In this document: positions 56,214 through 64,000 of the stretch, piece after piece
Position numbering within the stretch: position 1 is the first letter of the stretch
Layout of the letters: each line of letters starts with the position of its first letter
Assembly (NCBI RefSeq): GCF_012999535.1
Contig: NZ_JABBWV010000003.1
Span: 456,439-520,438 of the forward strand
DNA length: 64,000 nucleotides
From: Microbispora sp. H11081
GTDB taxonomy: Bacteria; Actinomycetota; Actinomycetes; Streptosporangiales; Streptosporangiaceae
Direction of reading: 5' to 3'
Translations under genes and position numbers: made by a program
The notes under the pieces: model-generated
What the model was told of the DNA's origin: nothing
The model's database searches: none
What the model saw: only the letters and a program-made list of their open reading frames with translations

Positions 56214-56482
56214 GCGCGTGTCGTCTCTCGGACGGCCTGGGCCCGGGCCACCAGGGCGGACAGGGTGCCGACGTCCTCGAAGGAGGCCGGCTCGTCGCTC
56301 AGGTCCATCTCGACGCCGAAGTCGTCCTCGATCGCGTCGATGAGCCGGATTCGGGCCGGCGAGGTGAGGCCGAGCGCCGACAGCGTGTGGCCGGCGGCGA
56401 GCACCTCCTCGACGGTGATCTCGCCGTCCGACACCTCTGAGATCAACTGGGCCAGCCGGCGTGTGTACTCCTCAGCCGTCAC
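56207..56482 (-). CDS. Acyl/peptidyl carrier protein
   Basis: A 91-residue free-standing carrier protein. The four-helix pattern is clear, and the phosphopantetheine Ser is S41 in LGLTSPARIRLIDAIEDDF, in the slot of the usual DSL (here TSP, an atypical context). GGAGGG precedes the GTG at 56482. It is the first gene of a two-gene operon with the condensation protein. No adenylation enzyme or phosphopantetheinyl transferase lies in the window, so loading must come from elsewhere. Confidence 0.85.
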   Translation of the reverse strand: MTAEEYTRRLAQLISEVSDGEITVEEVLAAGHTLSALGLTSPARIRLIDAIEDDFGVEMDLSDEPASFEDVGTLSALVARAQAVRETTRAW

Positions 56483-56955
56483 GCCACACCCTCCTCTCGT
56501 ACGACCGCGTCCCGGGACGACCGCGGGGCGGCAGGCCGGTCGCGACCGTCTCGGCGTGGTCGCGAGGCTCCGGTCCCGTGCCCTCCGAACCCGTGCCCTC
56601 CGAACTCGTGGTCCGCCGGTCGTCAGGAGCACGCAAGCCGACGGTGGCCGGGCGGGGTGATCCCGCCTCCACGCGCCATCCTCGCCTTGAGTAACCGAAA
56701 AGTTTCGTCACGACGGCCTGCTCCGCGATCGGCACAGAAATGCCAGTTAGTCCGGTTTATGGTCACGGGGAAAATCCCATACTCCCGAAGAATAGGCAAC
56801 AACGGTGGTATGGCGACAGTGAAAACCGAAAGTCGTTCACCGAAAGCTTTCGGCTGACAGGGTCCCGGCTCGCGGCGCGTCGGCGAGGCGGGACGGCGGG
56901 CCGGGCCACCCCGCCGGAAGATCGTCTGTCGGTCTCCGCTCATACGATGAGGCCC
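56483..56955. other. Divergent intergenic region
   Basis: 473 bp between the carrier-protein and glycosylase genes. AT-richer sequence around 56695-56830 probably holds the promoters. TACGAT at 56943-56948, 8 bp before the glycosylase ATG, would suit a leaderless transcript. No gene is recognised. Confidence 0.4.
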
Positions 56956-57843
56956 ATGACCAGGCACGGTTTCACCCTCACGGCACGCGGTCCTTTCGAC
57001 TTCGGCGCCACCTTGCGCTTCACCGAGGGCTGGCCGGTCACCGGCGGGCTGCCCGCCGACGGGCGGGCGCTGCGCTTCGCCTACTGCGCGGAGTCCGACT
57101 GGCTGCCGATCGGCGTGACCGTGACCGCCGCGCCCGACGGGGTCGCCGTCGCCACGACCAGGGCCGCCGGCCCGGCGATCCGCGAGGAGGTGGCGCGCAT
57201 CCTCTCCCTCGACGTGGACGGCTCCGGCTTCGCCGAGATCGGCGAGGCCGACCCGGTGCTCGGCGACCTGTGGCGGAAGAGCCCCGGGCTGCGCCCGCTG
57301 TGCTTCTGGAGCCCCTGGGAGGCGGCCTGCTGGGCGGTCATCGTGCAGCGCTCGTCGATGCTCGTCGCCGCCCGGATCAAACAGCGCATCGCGGAGCGGT
57401 ACGGCGCGCGGGTGCTCGTGGACGGGGAGCCGTACGCCGCCTTCCCCCCGCCCGTGACCCTGCTGGAGGCGGACGGGCTCGGCCTGCCCGCGCAGAAGGA
57501 GGAGTGGCTGCGTGGGCTGGCCCGCGCGGCGCTCGACGGCGTGCTCACCACCGAGCACCTGCGGGCGCTCGACCCCCTGGAGGCGCTGGCCGAGCTTCGC
57601 GCGCTGCCCGGCGTGGGGCCGTTCTCTGCCGGTCTGATCCTCATCCGCGGCGCGGGCGCGCCGGACGCGTTTCCGGGCGACGAGCCCCGCCTGTTCGCGA
57701 TCCTGCGCGAGGCGTACGGCCTGCCGCAGGACGCTCCGCCCGCCGCGTACCGGAAGGTGGCCGAGGCGTGGCGGCCCTACCGCTCCTGGGCCTCCTTCCT
57801 GTTCCGGGCATCCGGGTACGGCGGCCTCGGCGACGGGCGGTGA
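56956..57843 (+). CDS. AlkA-type DNA-3-methyladenine glycosylase
   Basis: A 295-residue helix-hairpin-helix DNA glycosylase that removes alkylated bases. The hairpin is LRALPGVGPFSAGLILIRGA, and the catalytic Asp follows in DAFPGDEPRLF. An N-terminal AlkA_N-like domain covers about 1-110, and FWSPWEAACWAVIVQRSS starts the catalytic domain. The ATG at 56956 is chosen; ATG 56947 adds three residues. No alkylation-response genes are adjacent. Confidence 0.88.
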   Translation: MTRHGFTLTARGPFDFGATLRFTEGWPVTGGLPADGRALRFAYCAESDWLPIGVTVTAAPDGVAVATTRAAGPAIREEVARILSLDVDGSGFAEIGEADPVLGDLWRKSPGLRPLCFWSPWEAACWAVIVQRSSMLVAARIKQRIAERYGARVLVDGEPYAAFPPPVTLLEADGLGLPAQKEEWLRGLARAALDGVLTTEHLRALDPLEALAELRALPGVGPFSAGLILIRGAGAPDAFPGDEPRLFAILREAYGLPQDAPPAAYRKVAEAWRPYRSWASFLFRASGYGGLGDGR

Positions 57844-58158
57844 ACGGCGGCTACGCCGTCGGCGCCTTCGAGGACACGTCCACCACGACGATCCCGGCGA
57901 GGACGTCGTGCAGGACCAGATTGTCGATAAGGAAGGCGGCGAAACGATGGCGCCGGGCGGCGGTCGTCCATGTCGTCGCCTGGGGGGCGGTTGTCATGGC
58001 CGCAAGAACGACGCACCCACGCGGCACGGGGATTCGGCATATCCCGGACGTATCGAAAACCGCATACGCCACCGCGACAGCCCCGCGTCTTCGATGAGGG
58101 CGTGAACCGGCGCGCACCACCGCCGGCGCCGGATTCGTCGACCGAGGAAGGCTCTGAC
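57844..58158. other. Gap upstream of the serine hydrolase
   Basis: 315 bp with no recognisable gene. AT-richer sequence with GCATATCC-like motifs at about 58035-58075 may hold the promoter. Confidence 0.35.
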
Positions 58159-59415
58159 ATGGACCTGAGTTCGAGAGGTGGCGTGGACCGGCGGCGGCTG
58201 GTCAAGTGGGGCGGGCTGGCGGCCGCCGGGCTCGTGGCGGCCGGCGGGCCGCTGGCGAGCGCCGGGGCCGGCCACGCCGCCCCGACTCCCACCGGCTCGC
58301 CCCGCCGCGACCGGATCCCGCGGGACACCCTGCCCGGCGGCGCCTACGACCGGTACGTGGCACGCCTGGCCGCCGAGCGCGGGTTCTCGGGTGTGGTGAT
58401 GCTGTCGCACCAGGGCCGTACGGTGCTGTCCCGCAGCTATGGCATGGCGGACAGGGAGAAGGGGATTCGCAATCACGAGGGCACCGCGTTCAGCCTCAGC
58501 TCGGCCGGAAAGCCGTTCCACGCGGTGGCGATTCTGCAACTGGCGCAGCGCGGCAGGGTGCGGCTGTCCGACCCGCTGGGCGAGCACCTGACGGGTCTCG
58601 ACCCGGAGGTCGCCAGGCGGGTGACCATCCACCACCTGCTGTCCGGCACCTCCGGGCTGGACAGTCCGGCCGAGGACGTGCAACGCGTCTTCCAGAGCCG
58701 GGCGGAGGTGAGCGACCACTACCTGCGGCGGGCCCGGCAGGCGAAGCTGGTGGGTGTCCCCGGCGTTCCCACCACCACCCACCAGGAGGCCGAGGCCGTC
58801 ATTCCCGGGCTGATCGTGGAGGTCGTGACCGGCACGACGTACTGGGACTACGTCGAGGAGAAGATCTTCAGGCGCTGCGGCATGACCGGCTCGGCGTTCT
58901 ACACCAGGCCGCAGTGGCTCACCGACAGGCGCATCGCGCATCCGTACATGACGCTGGACGACGGCAGCCAGGTGGACGCCGTCCGCAACCTGGACAAAAG
59001 CAGCCCGGACCCGTGGGTACTCGGCAAGAATCCGGGCCGCGCCTTCATCGACGCCCCGGGGGACGGCGGCTTCGCCACCGCTCCGGATCTGGTCAGGTTC
59101 GCGCGGGCGCTGGGTGACGGCACGCTGCTGGACCGGCCCTGGGCCGACGTGCTCACCGCGGCCAAGATCCCCCACGGACCGAGGTCGTTCGGCTCGTACG
59201 GGATCCCGATCAGCATCGTCGAAGGTCAGTGGATGTTCCAGCGTGCCGGTGGCAATCCGGGTGTCGTCGCCAACTGGAGCATCTACCCGGACACCGGCTG
59301 GGTCGGCGTCATCCTCGGCAACAGCGACTCCGAGGGCGTGTCGCTGCAGTACGTGATCGAGCGGGAGACGCAGGCCGTCACCGGGGCTTCGCCCGGCGGG
59401 GGGTCGGGCGGCTGA
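58159..59415 (+). CDS. Secreted beta-lactamase-fold serine hydrolase with altered active site
   Basis: A 418-residue serine hydrolase of the class C beta-lactamase/esterase family. A Tat-type signal (DRRRLVKWGGLAAAGLVAAG) suggests folded export. The SxxK motif is SAGK (115-118). The YxN motif, expected after PGVPT, reads THQ (207-209), and the late HxG motif reads RAG in RAGGNPG. Loss of the catalytic Tyr suggests reduced or different chemistry. ATG 58159 gives a standard signal peptide. Confidence 0.85.
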   Translation: MDLSSRGGVDRRRLVKWGGLAAAGLVAAGGPLASAGAGHAAPTPTGSPRRDRIPRDTLPGGAYDRYVARLAAERGFSGVVMLSHQGRTVLSRSYGMADREKGIRNHEGTAFSLSSAGKPFHAVAILQLAQRGRVRLSDPLGEHLTGLDPEVARRVTIHHLLSGTSGLDSPAEDVQRVFQSRAEVSDHYLRRARQAKLVGVPGVPTTTHQEAEAVIPGLIVEVVTGTTYWDYVEEKIFRRCGMTGSAFYTRPQWLTDRRIAHPYMTLDDGSQVDAVRNLDKSSPDPWVLGKNPGRAFIDAPGDGGFATAPDLVRFARALGDGTLLDRPWADVLTAAKIPHGPRSFGSYGIPISIVEGQWMFQRAGGNPGVVANWSIYPDTGWVGVILGNSDSEGVSLQYVIERETQAVTGASPGGGSGG

Positions 59416-59429
59416 GCGGTGGTGCGCGC

Positions 59430-59496
59430 GTGTCCGCATACCCCGGCGACGCGTGTCCGCATACCCCTGCGACGGGTGTTCGCATACCCCGGCGAT
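59430..59496. repeat. Three 23-bp direct repeats, response-regulator sites
   Basis: Units begin at 59430, 59453 and 59476 and share GTGTCCGCATACCCC (third copy GTGTTCGCATACCCC) followed by GGCGA or TGCGA. They end 26 bp before the response-regulator start. Spacing of about two helical turns fits cooperative binding by an OmpR-type regulator. Confidence 0.8.
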
Positions 59497-59521
59497 ATGC
59501 GGTGCTGCTTAGGCTGCGGAC

Positions 59522-60202
59522 ATGCGCGTACTCATCGTGGAGGACGAGCCCTACCTGGCCGAGGCCGTCCGTGACGGTCTGCGGCTGGAGGCGATCGCCG
59601 CCGACATCGCGGGCGACGGCGACGCCGCACTGGAACTGCTCGGCGTCAACTCCTACGACCTCGCGATCCTCGACCGCGACATCCCCGGCCCTTCCGGGGA
59701 CGAGGTCGCCCGGCACATCGTCGCCTCCGGAAGCGGCATCCCGATCCTCATGCTCACCGCGGCCGACCGGATCGACGACAAGGTCTCCGGGTTCGAACTC
59801 GGCGCGGACGACTACCTCACCAAGCCGTTCGACCTGCGCGAACTCGTCATGCGTCTGCGGGCGCTGGACCGCAGACGCGGGCACGCCCGGCCCCCGGTCG
59901 TCGAGATCGCGGGCCTCAGGCTGGACCCCTTCCGCCGCGAGGTCTTCCGGGACGGGCGCTACGTCGCGCTCACCCGCAAGCAGTTCGCCGTGCTCGAAGT
60001 GCTCATGACCGCCGCCGGTGGTGTCGTCAGCGCCGAGGAACTGCTGGAGCGGGCCTGGGACGGGAACGCCGACCCCTTCACCAACGCCGTACGGATCACC
60101 GTCTCCGCACTGCGCAAGCGGCTCGGCGAGCCGTGGCTCATCGCCACGGTGCCCGGCGTCGGCTACCGGGTCGACACCGGCAGGGACACCGCCCGCCCAT
60201 GA
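59522..60202 (+). CDS. OmpR/PhoB-family response regulator
   Basis: A 226-residue regulator. The receiver domain has phosphoacceptor D51 in LAILDRDIPG, acidic residues in VEDEPYLAEAV, and the Lys in YLTKPFDLRELV. The winged-helix output domain (about 125-222) has ALTRKQFAVLEVLMTAAGGV and AVRITVSALRKRLGEPWLI. It overlaps the kinase gene by 4 bp. Three repeats upstream suggest positive autoregulation. Confidence 0.95.
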   Translation: MRVLIVEDEPYLAEAVRDGLRLEAIAADIAGDGDAALELLGVNSYDLAILDRDIPGPSGDEVARHIVASGSGIPILMLTAADRIDDKVSGFELGADDYLTKPFDLRELVMRLRALDRRRGHARPPVVEIAGLRLDPFRREVFRDGRYVALTRKQFAVLEVLMTAAGGVVSAEELLERAWDGNADPFTNAVRITVSALRKRLGEPWLIATVPGVGYRVDTGRDTARP

Positions 60203-61314
60203 ACAGGCGCGTCGGGCTCAGTGTCCGGCTGAAACTCACCCTCAGCTACGCCGGATTCCTCATGCTCGCCGGCGTTCTGCTGCTGGCCGTGGTCTGGGTG
60301 TTCCTGCTGCGCTACGTGCCCGAGGGCGCGGTCATGACCACCGCGCCCAGAGGCGACGGGCCCTGGACGCCGCCCCCGCGGATGGCGCCCAACCGCACCG
60401 ACCTGCAGCGCGCCTTCGTCCCCCGCGCGGCCCAGGCGCTGTCCGTTCTGCTGGCGTTCGGCCTGCTGGGCGGATGGATCCTCGCCGGCCGGATGCTCGC
60501 GCCGCTCACCCAGATCATGGACGCCACCCGGAGAACCGCGAACGGGTCGCTGTCCCACCGGATCCGCATGAGTGGCCGCCAGGACGAGTTCCGTGAGCTG
60601 TCCGACGCGTTCGACACCATGCTCGAACGCGTCGAGTCCCACGTCGCGGAGCAGCGGAGGTTCGCCGCGAACGCCTCACACGAACTGCGCACCCCGCTGG
60701 CGATCTCGCGGGCGCTCCTCGACGTCGCCCGTGAGGATCCCACCCGGGGCGGGGACGACCTCGTCGAACGCCTGCACACCGTCAACCAGCGGGCGATCGA
60801 CCTCACCGAGGCACTGCTGCTGCTCAGCCGCGGCGACCGGGGAAACCTCACCCGCGAGAGCGTCGACCTCTCCCTCGTCGCGGAGGAGGCGGCCGAGACC
60901 CTGCTTCCCCTCGCGGAGCAGCGCCGGATCACGCTGGACGTCACCGGCGGGGCGGCCAGGACCAGCGGCTCCGCCGAGCTTCTGCTGCGGATGGCGACGA
61001 ACCTCGTCCAGAACGCCATCGTTCACAACCTCCCCGCCGGCGGCGCGGTGACGGTCCACACCGAGACGCGGGACGGGACGAGCGTGCTGCGGGTCGAGAA
61101 CACCGGCCCCAGGCTGCCACCGGAACTGCTGCCGACCCTCACAGAACCCTTCCGGCGCGGCACGGACCGCGTACGCGCCGGAGAACACGCGGGCGTCGGT
61201 CTCGGGCTGGCCATCGTGCGCAGCATCGTCCGCGCCCACGACGGGACCCTCGACCTCGTCGCGCGCCCCGGCGGCGGTCTCCTCGTCACGGTGCGGCTCC
61301 CCGGCACGCCGTAG
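60199..61314 (+). CDS. Sensor histidine kinase
   Basis: A 371-residue membrane kinase. The first helix is LTLSYAGFLMLAGVLLLAVV, then a short extracellular loop of about 45 residues (PEGAVMTTAPRGDGP and following), a second helix (SVLLAFGLLGGWILAGRML), a HAMP domain, and the H-box ASHELRTPLAISR. The ATP-binding domain has NLVQNAIVHN (N-box) and GVGLGLAIVRSIVRAHDGT (G-boxes). It phosphorylates the regulator encoded just upstream. The short sensor loop suggests membrane-stress or intramembrane sensing (inference). Confidence 0.95.
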   Translation: MNRRVGLSVRLKLTLSYAGFLMLAGVLLLAVVWVFLLRYVPEGAVMTTAPRGDGPWTPPPRMAPNRTDLQRAFVPRAAQALSVLLAFGLLGGWILAGRMLAPLTQIMDATRRTANGSLSHRIRMSGRQDEFRELSDAFDTMLERVESHVAEQRRFAANASHELRTPLAISRALLDVAREDPTRGGDDLVERLHTVNQRAIDLTEALLLLSRGDRGNLTRESVDLSLVAEEAAETLLPLAEQRRITLDVTGGAARTSGSAELLLRMATNLVQNAIVHNLPAGGAVTVHTETRDGTSVLRVENTGPRLPPELLPTLTEPFRRGTDRVRAGEHAGVGLGLAIVRSIVRAHDGTLDLVARPGGGLLVTVRLPGTP

Positions 61315-61324
61315 GCGCGGCATA

Positions 61325-61384
61325 AAGCGCCGGGAAGCGACACGAAGCGCCAGGAAGCGACACGAAGTGCCGGGAAGCCGGTCC
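61325..61384. repeat. 20-bp tandem repeat
   Basis: AAGCGCCGGGAAGCGACACG (61325-61344), a copy with one change (61345-61364) and a partial third copy, between the convergent kinase and monooxygenase genes. Confidence 0.8.
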
Positions 61385-61424
61385 GCGAGCCGGTCGCGCC
61401 GCGGATCCCGGCCCCTGAGCCGGG

Positions 61425-62621
61425 TCAGCCCGCGGCGACGAGCGAGGAGGCGCCGGCCGGTGCCGGCTCGGCGGTCCGCGGCCGGGTGTAGCCCGCGGGC
61501 CGCAGCGGGCCGGGGTCGTCGTGCGTCACCGGCAGCAACGGCATCACCTGCTCGCCGAACCGGTACGTCTCCTCCAGCAGCGGATTGCCGGAGACGATGA
61601 ACGAGTCGATCCCGATGGCGTGATACTCGCGGATGCGCGCGGCGACCGACTCGGGGCTGCCGACCAGCGCGATGCCGGGCCCGCCCCTGATCAGGCCGAA
61701 GCCCGACCACACGTTGGGATAGACCTCGAGCTCCTGCGCGAAGCGCGGCTTGACGCCGTTGTGGAAGGCGAGCTGCCGCGCCTGCCCTACGGACTCCTGC
61801 TTCGCCGACTCGGCCTGCACCCGCGCGACGACGCCGTCGTCCACGTGGTCGAGCATCTCCTGCGCCGCCGCCCAGGCCTGTTCGTCGGTGTCCCTGACGA
61901 TCAGGTTCAGCCGGATCCCGAAACGGATCGAGCGGCCGTGCCTCGCGGCCCTGGCGCGCACGTCCGCGATCAGCTCCGCGGTCTCGGCGGGCGGCTCGCC
62001 CCAGGTGAGGTAGTTGTCGATGTGCTTGGCCGCGACGTCGCGGGCGATCGGCGAGGCGCCGCCGAACCACAGCGGCGGGTACGGATCCTGCCGGGACAGG
62101 AACGCCGCCTCCGCTCCCCGAATCTTGAGGTGCTTGCCGTCGAAGTCGACGCGTTCCCCGCGCATGAGCGCCCGGTAGACGGTGAGGAACTCGTCGGTGT
62201 GCTCGTACCGCTCCTCGTGCTTGAGGTGCACCCCGGCGGCTTCGAGCCCGGTGTGCCCGCTGACGACGTTGAGGATGACCCGGCCGCCGGAGTTCTGGTC
62301 GAGCGTCGTCGCGAGCTTCACCAGCGACGTCGGCGTGTACGTCGAGGGGTGCACCGCGATCACGAACTTCATCCTGCGGGTGGTCGGCACCAGCGAGGCC
62401 GCCGTGATCCAGGGGTCCATGCCGGCGGTCGGCTGGGTGGCCAGGAGCGCGCCGTAGAAGCCGTTGACGTCGATCGACTTCGCCCACGCCTGGACGTACT
62501 CGAAGTCGACGGGCCGCTTCCACTTGGGATCCCACGGGTATCTGCCGTCGCCGGCGACCAGGTACCAGAGGATCTCCAGCCGGCGCTCGGGGAGCGGCGG
62601 GAGCAGGTCGGTCTCGGTCAT
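61425..62621 (-). CDS. LLM-class flavin-dependent (alkanesulfonate-type) monooxygenase
   Basis: A 398-residue luciferase-like monooxygenase of the SsuD type, expected to use FMNH2 and oxygen to cleave a carbon-sulfur bond. Family segments: LEILWYLVAGDGRYPW, KFVIAVHPSTYTPTSLVKLA, RVILNVVSGHTGLEAAGVHL, FGGASPIARDVAAKHIDNYL and GIALVGSPESVAARIREY. It shares strand and close spacing with a class II aldolase and an ABC permease gene, a set suited to uptake and use of an organosulfonate. Confidence 0.88.
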   Translation of the reverse strand: MTETDLLPPLPERRLEILWYLVAGDGRYPWDPKWKRPVDFEYVQAWAKSIDVNGFYGALLATQPTAGMDPWITAASLVPTTRRMKFVIAVHPSTYTPTSLVKLATTLDQNSGGRVILNVVSGHTGLEAAGVHLKHEERYEHTDEFLTVYRALMRGERVDFDGKHLKIRGAEAAFLSRQDPYPPLWFGGASPIARDVAAKHIDNYLTWGEPPAETAELIADVRARAARHGRSIRFGIRLNLIVRDTDEQAWAAAQEMLDHVDDGVVARVQAESAKQESVGQARQLAFHNGVKPRFAQELEVYPNVWSGFGLIRGGPGIALVGSPESVAARIREYHAIGIDSFIVSGNPLLEETYRFGEQVMPLLPVTHDDPGPLRPAGYTRPRTAEPAPAGASSLVAAG

Positions 62622-62679
62622 CGCTGCGCTCCGTCGGTCGTGCTCGTGCTCGTGCTCGTGGTCATGCTCGTGTCGGCGC

Positions 62680-63363
62680 TCATGGGACGATCGGCTTCGA
62701 TCCGCCCAGGGCCGCGGCGTGGATCTCCAGGGTGGCCGCCTCCTCGATGGTGGCGACGAGGCGGGCGGTGCTCATCGGGCCGTCGTCGAAGGCGAGCAGC
62801 CCGTGGTTGGCGAGCAGGACGGCCTTGGTGGCGGGGTGCTCGGCGAGCAGCCCGGCGATGGACGCGCCGAGCTCGCCGGTGTTGCGGGTGCGGTACGGCG
62901 CGCAGGGGATGTCGACGGTCTGCCCGCGGTTGACGAGCGGCTCGTAGTGCGGCGGAATCGGCCGGTGGGCCAGGGCGAACGCGGTGGCGTACGTCGAGTG
63001 CGTGTGGATGACGGCGTTCACCCCCGGACGGGTGTAGGCGAGGGTGTGCATCTGGAGCACCTGCCGTACGCCGGGGCCGAGCCTGCCCGCGACCAGGTCG
63101 CCGTCCAGCGTGATCACCCCGAAGTCCTGCTCGCCGATGTCGGCGGGCAGCCCCTTCGCGTTGATCAGCAGGTGGCCGGGGGAGTCGGGCAGCCGGACGC
63201 TCGCGTTCGCCGAGTACGGGTTGCGCAGCGCGCCCAGCTGGTGCAGCACGCGCACCGCCCGGACGAGCTCGGCGCGCACGGCCGCGTCGGCCGGGGTCAG
63301 CGCGAGCTCACCGGCCTTCAGCCACTCGCCCTCGCGTACGGGGCCGGTCAGGGTCGAGGTCAT
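62680..63363 (-). CDS. Class II aldolase/adducin family protein
   Basis: A 227-residue metal-dependent aldolase-like protein. Zinc ligands are visible in VIHTHSTYATAFA and LLANHGLLAF; the N-terminal SANASVRLPDSPGHLLINAK forms the phosphate loop. Relatives cleave phosphorylated sugars such as fuculose-1-phosphate, and others decarboxylate. Being sandwiched between a sulfonate-type monooxygenase and an ABC permease gene, it may process the aldehyde or sugar product of desulfonation (inference). The 58-bp gap to the monooxygenase contains short GCTCGT repeats. Confidence 0.85.
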   Translation of the reverse strand: MTSTLTGPVREGEWLKAGELALTPADAAVRAELVRAVRVLHQLGALRNPYSANASVRLPDSPGHLLINAKGLPADIGEQDFGVITLDGDLVAGRLGPGVRQVLQMHTLAYTRPGVNAVIHTHSTYATAFALAHRPIPPHYEPLVNRGQTVDIPCAPYRTRNTGELGASIAGLLAEHPATKAVLLANHGLLAFDDGPMSTARLVATIEEAATLEIHAAALGGSKPIVP

Positions 63364-63398
63364 CGGGTCTTCCTTCGTGTCGCGGGTCGGGCGGGGAG

Positions 63399-64000
63399 TC
63401 AGTCGTGGGTGCGGGTCGCGCCGAAGTGCCAGTGCAGGACCCGGCGCTCGACGAACAGGAACGCGGAGTTGAGCGCGTAGCCGAGCATCGCGATGGTGGC
63501 CGCGCCGACGATCAGGTCGGTCACCTGGAAGCTCTGCTGCTGGATCATCAGGAGGTGTCCGAGGCCGTCGTTGCCGGCGATCATGCCGACGACGACCGAG
63601 ATCACCAGTGAGGCGGCGAGCGCCGAGCGGAGCCCCACGAAGATGGCGGGCGCGGCGGCCGGGATCACGATCTCGGCCATCGTCTGCCGCCAGGTCAGCC
63701 CGAACGTGCGCGCGGTGTCCATCATGGTGCGGTGCGTGGAGCCCGCGCCCGAGTAGGCGTTGAGCAGGATGTGGAAGAACGCCGCCAGGGCGACCACGCT
63801 GATCTTCATCGCGTCGTCGATGCCCAGGTAGAGGATCAGCAGGGGGATCACCGCCGAGATCGGCATCGGCCGCAGCAGCTCCAGCGGTGGTTCCAGCAGC
63901 ACGTAGACGAACCGCACGCGGGCCATGAGCACCCCGATCACCACGGCCAGCACGGCGGCGACGCCATAGCCGATCAGCATCGTGCGCAGCGTCTGCAGGG
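63399..64000 (-). CDS. ABC transporter permease (SsuC/TauC type), partial
   Basis: At least 200 residues of an inner-membrane permease, open to the right edge, so the N-terminus is missing; the ATG at 63980 is probably internal, since coding continues upstream (LQTLRT). The EAA loop reads RTFGLTWRQTMAEIVIPAAA, following LLRPMPISAVIPLLILYLGI. This is the nitrate/sulfonate/taurine-type permease family. The ATPase and binding protein would lie beyond the window. It is 35 bp from the aldolase gene. Confidence 0.9.
   Translation of the reverse strand, partial: LQTLRTMLIGYGVAAVLAVVIGVLMARVRFVYVLLEPPLELLRPMPISAVIPLLILYLGIDDAMKISVVALAAFFHILLNAYSGAGSTHRTMMDTARTFGLTWRQTMAEIVIPAAAPAIFVGLRSALAASLVISVVVGMIAGNDGLGHLLMIQQQSFQVTDLIVGAATIAMLGYALNSAFLFVERRVLHWHFGATRTHD

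Noticed and set aside
59430-59496. CRISPR-like repeats
   Set aside because: Three 23-bp units with no spacers, located at a promoter.

Overview
The window is high-GC DNA with densely packed genes, many GTG or TTG starts, Rrf2/NsrR and F420/LLM-type genes, two DUF574-type S-adenosylmethionine methyltransferases, many TetR/MarR/LacI/IclR regulators with adjacent inverted-repeat operators, and a geosmin-type terpene synthase. This points to a filamentous actinomycete, most likely a Streptosporangiales relative (inference; no rRNA or tRNA gene is present to confirm it).

Layout. 0-6.3 kb: an acetyltransferase, an NTF2-like protein, a rearranged AraC/aldo-keto reductase locus, and a LacI regulator divergent from a GH1 beta-glucosidase. 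6.3-15.1 kb: two DUF574 methyltransferases, a flavohaemoglobin with its NsrR repressor, a cysteine hydrolase, an isoaspartyl methyltransferase, a diverged inositol-phosphatase-like protein, an intact aldo-keto reductase, an ACT-domain membrane protein and a VOC protein. 15.1-25.3 kb: a DHA2 exporter with its TetR, a stand-alone LigD polymerase domain, a methyltransferase, CapA, CBS-BON, a MarR-controlled pirin/acetyltransferase/pirin operon and a second DHA2 exporter.

25.3-39.7 kb: a beta-oxidation-like system (SDR, MaoC, TetR, acyl-CoA dehydrogenase, ADP-forming acyl-CoA synthetase, thiolase plus OB-fold partner, MFS transporter). Every promoter region of this set carries copies of the same AATTCTAGA-type element, usually repeated at 13-bp spacing, so the TetR protein at 27.2 kb probably controls all of it. 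The set is interrupted at 31.3-36.5 kb by an island-like block holding an orphan antitoxin with a toxin remnant, a truncated lipoprotein gene, a secreted CBM2 protein, a Uma2 nuclease and a secreted serine-protease-like protein whose nucleophile position looks substituted. A tandem array of eight 16-bp units separates the convergent MFS and TetR genes at 39.7 kb.

39.8-43.8 kb: a TetR-controlled DrrAB-type ABC exporter, and a Cmx/CmrA-like MFS exporter preceded by a small leader ORF and a hairpin. 43.9-50.1 kb is the most striking locus: polyprenyl diphosphate synthase, Family 2B encapsulin shell protein 1, two-domain germacradienol/geosmin-type synthase, and Family 2B encapsulin shell protein 2, arranged as one operon with 1-bp and 4-bp overlaps. 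It suggests a protein nanocompartment for making farnesyl diphosphate and turning it into geosmin or a related terpene. The two shell genes share a 347-bp tract that differs at only 5 positions, while their cyclic-nucleotide-binding-like insert domains have diverged.

50.2-64 kb: an SDR/ArsR divergent pair, IclR, a lipoprotein, a sulfotransferase, a LysE exporter, a minimal carrier-protein plus condensation-domain pair, an AlkA-type glycosylase, an atypical serine hydrolase, a two-component system behind three 23-bp repeats, and a sulfonate-type LLM monooxygenase/class II aldolase/ABC permease cluster that runs off the right edge.
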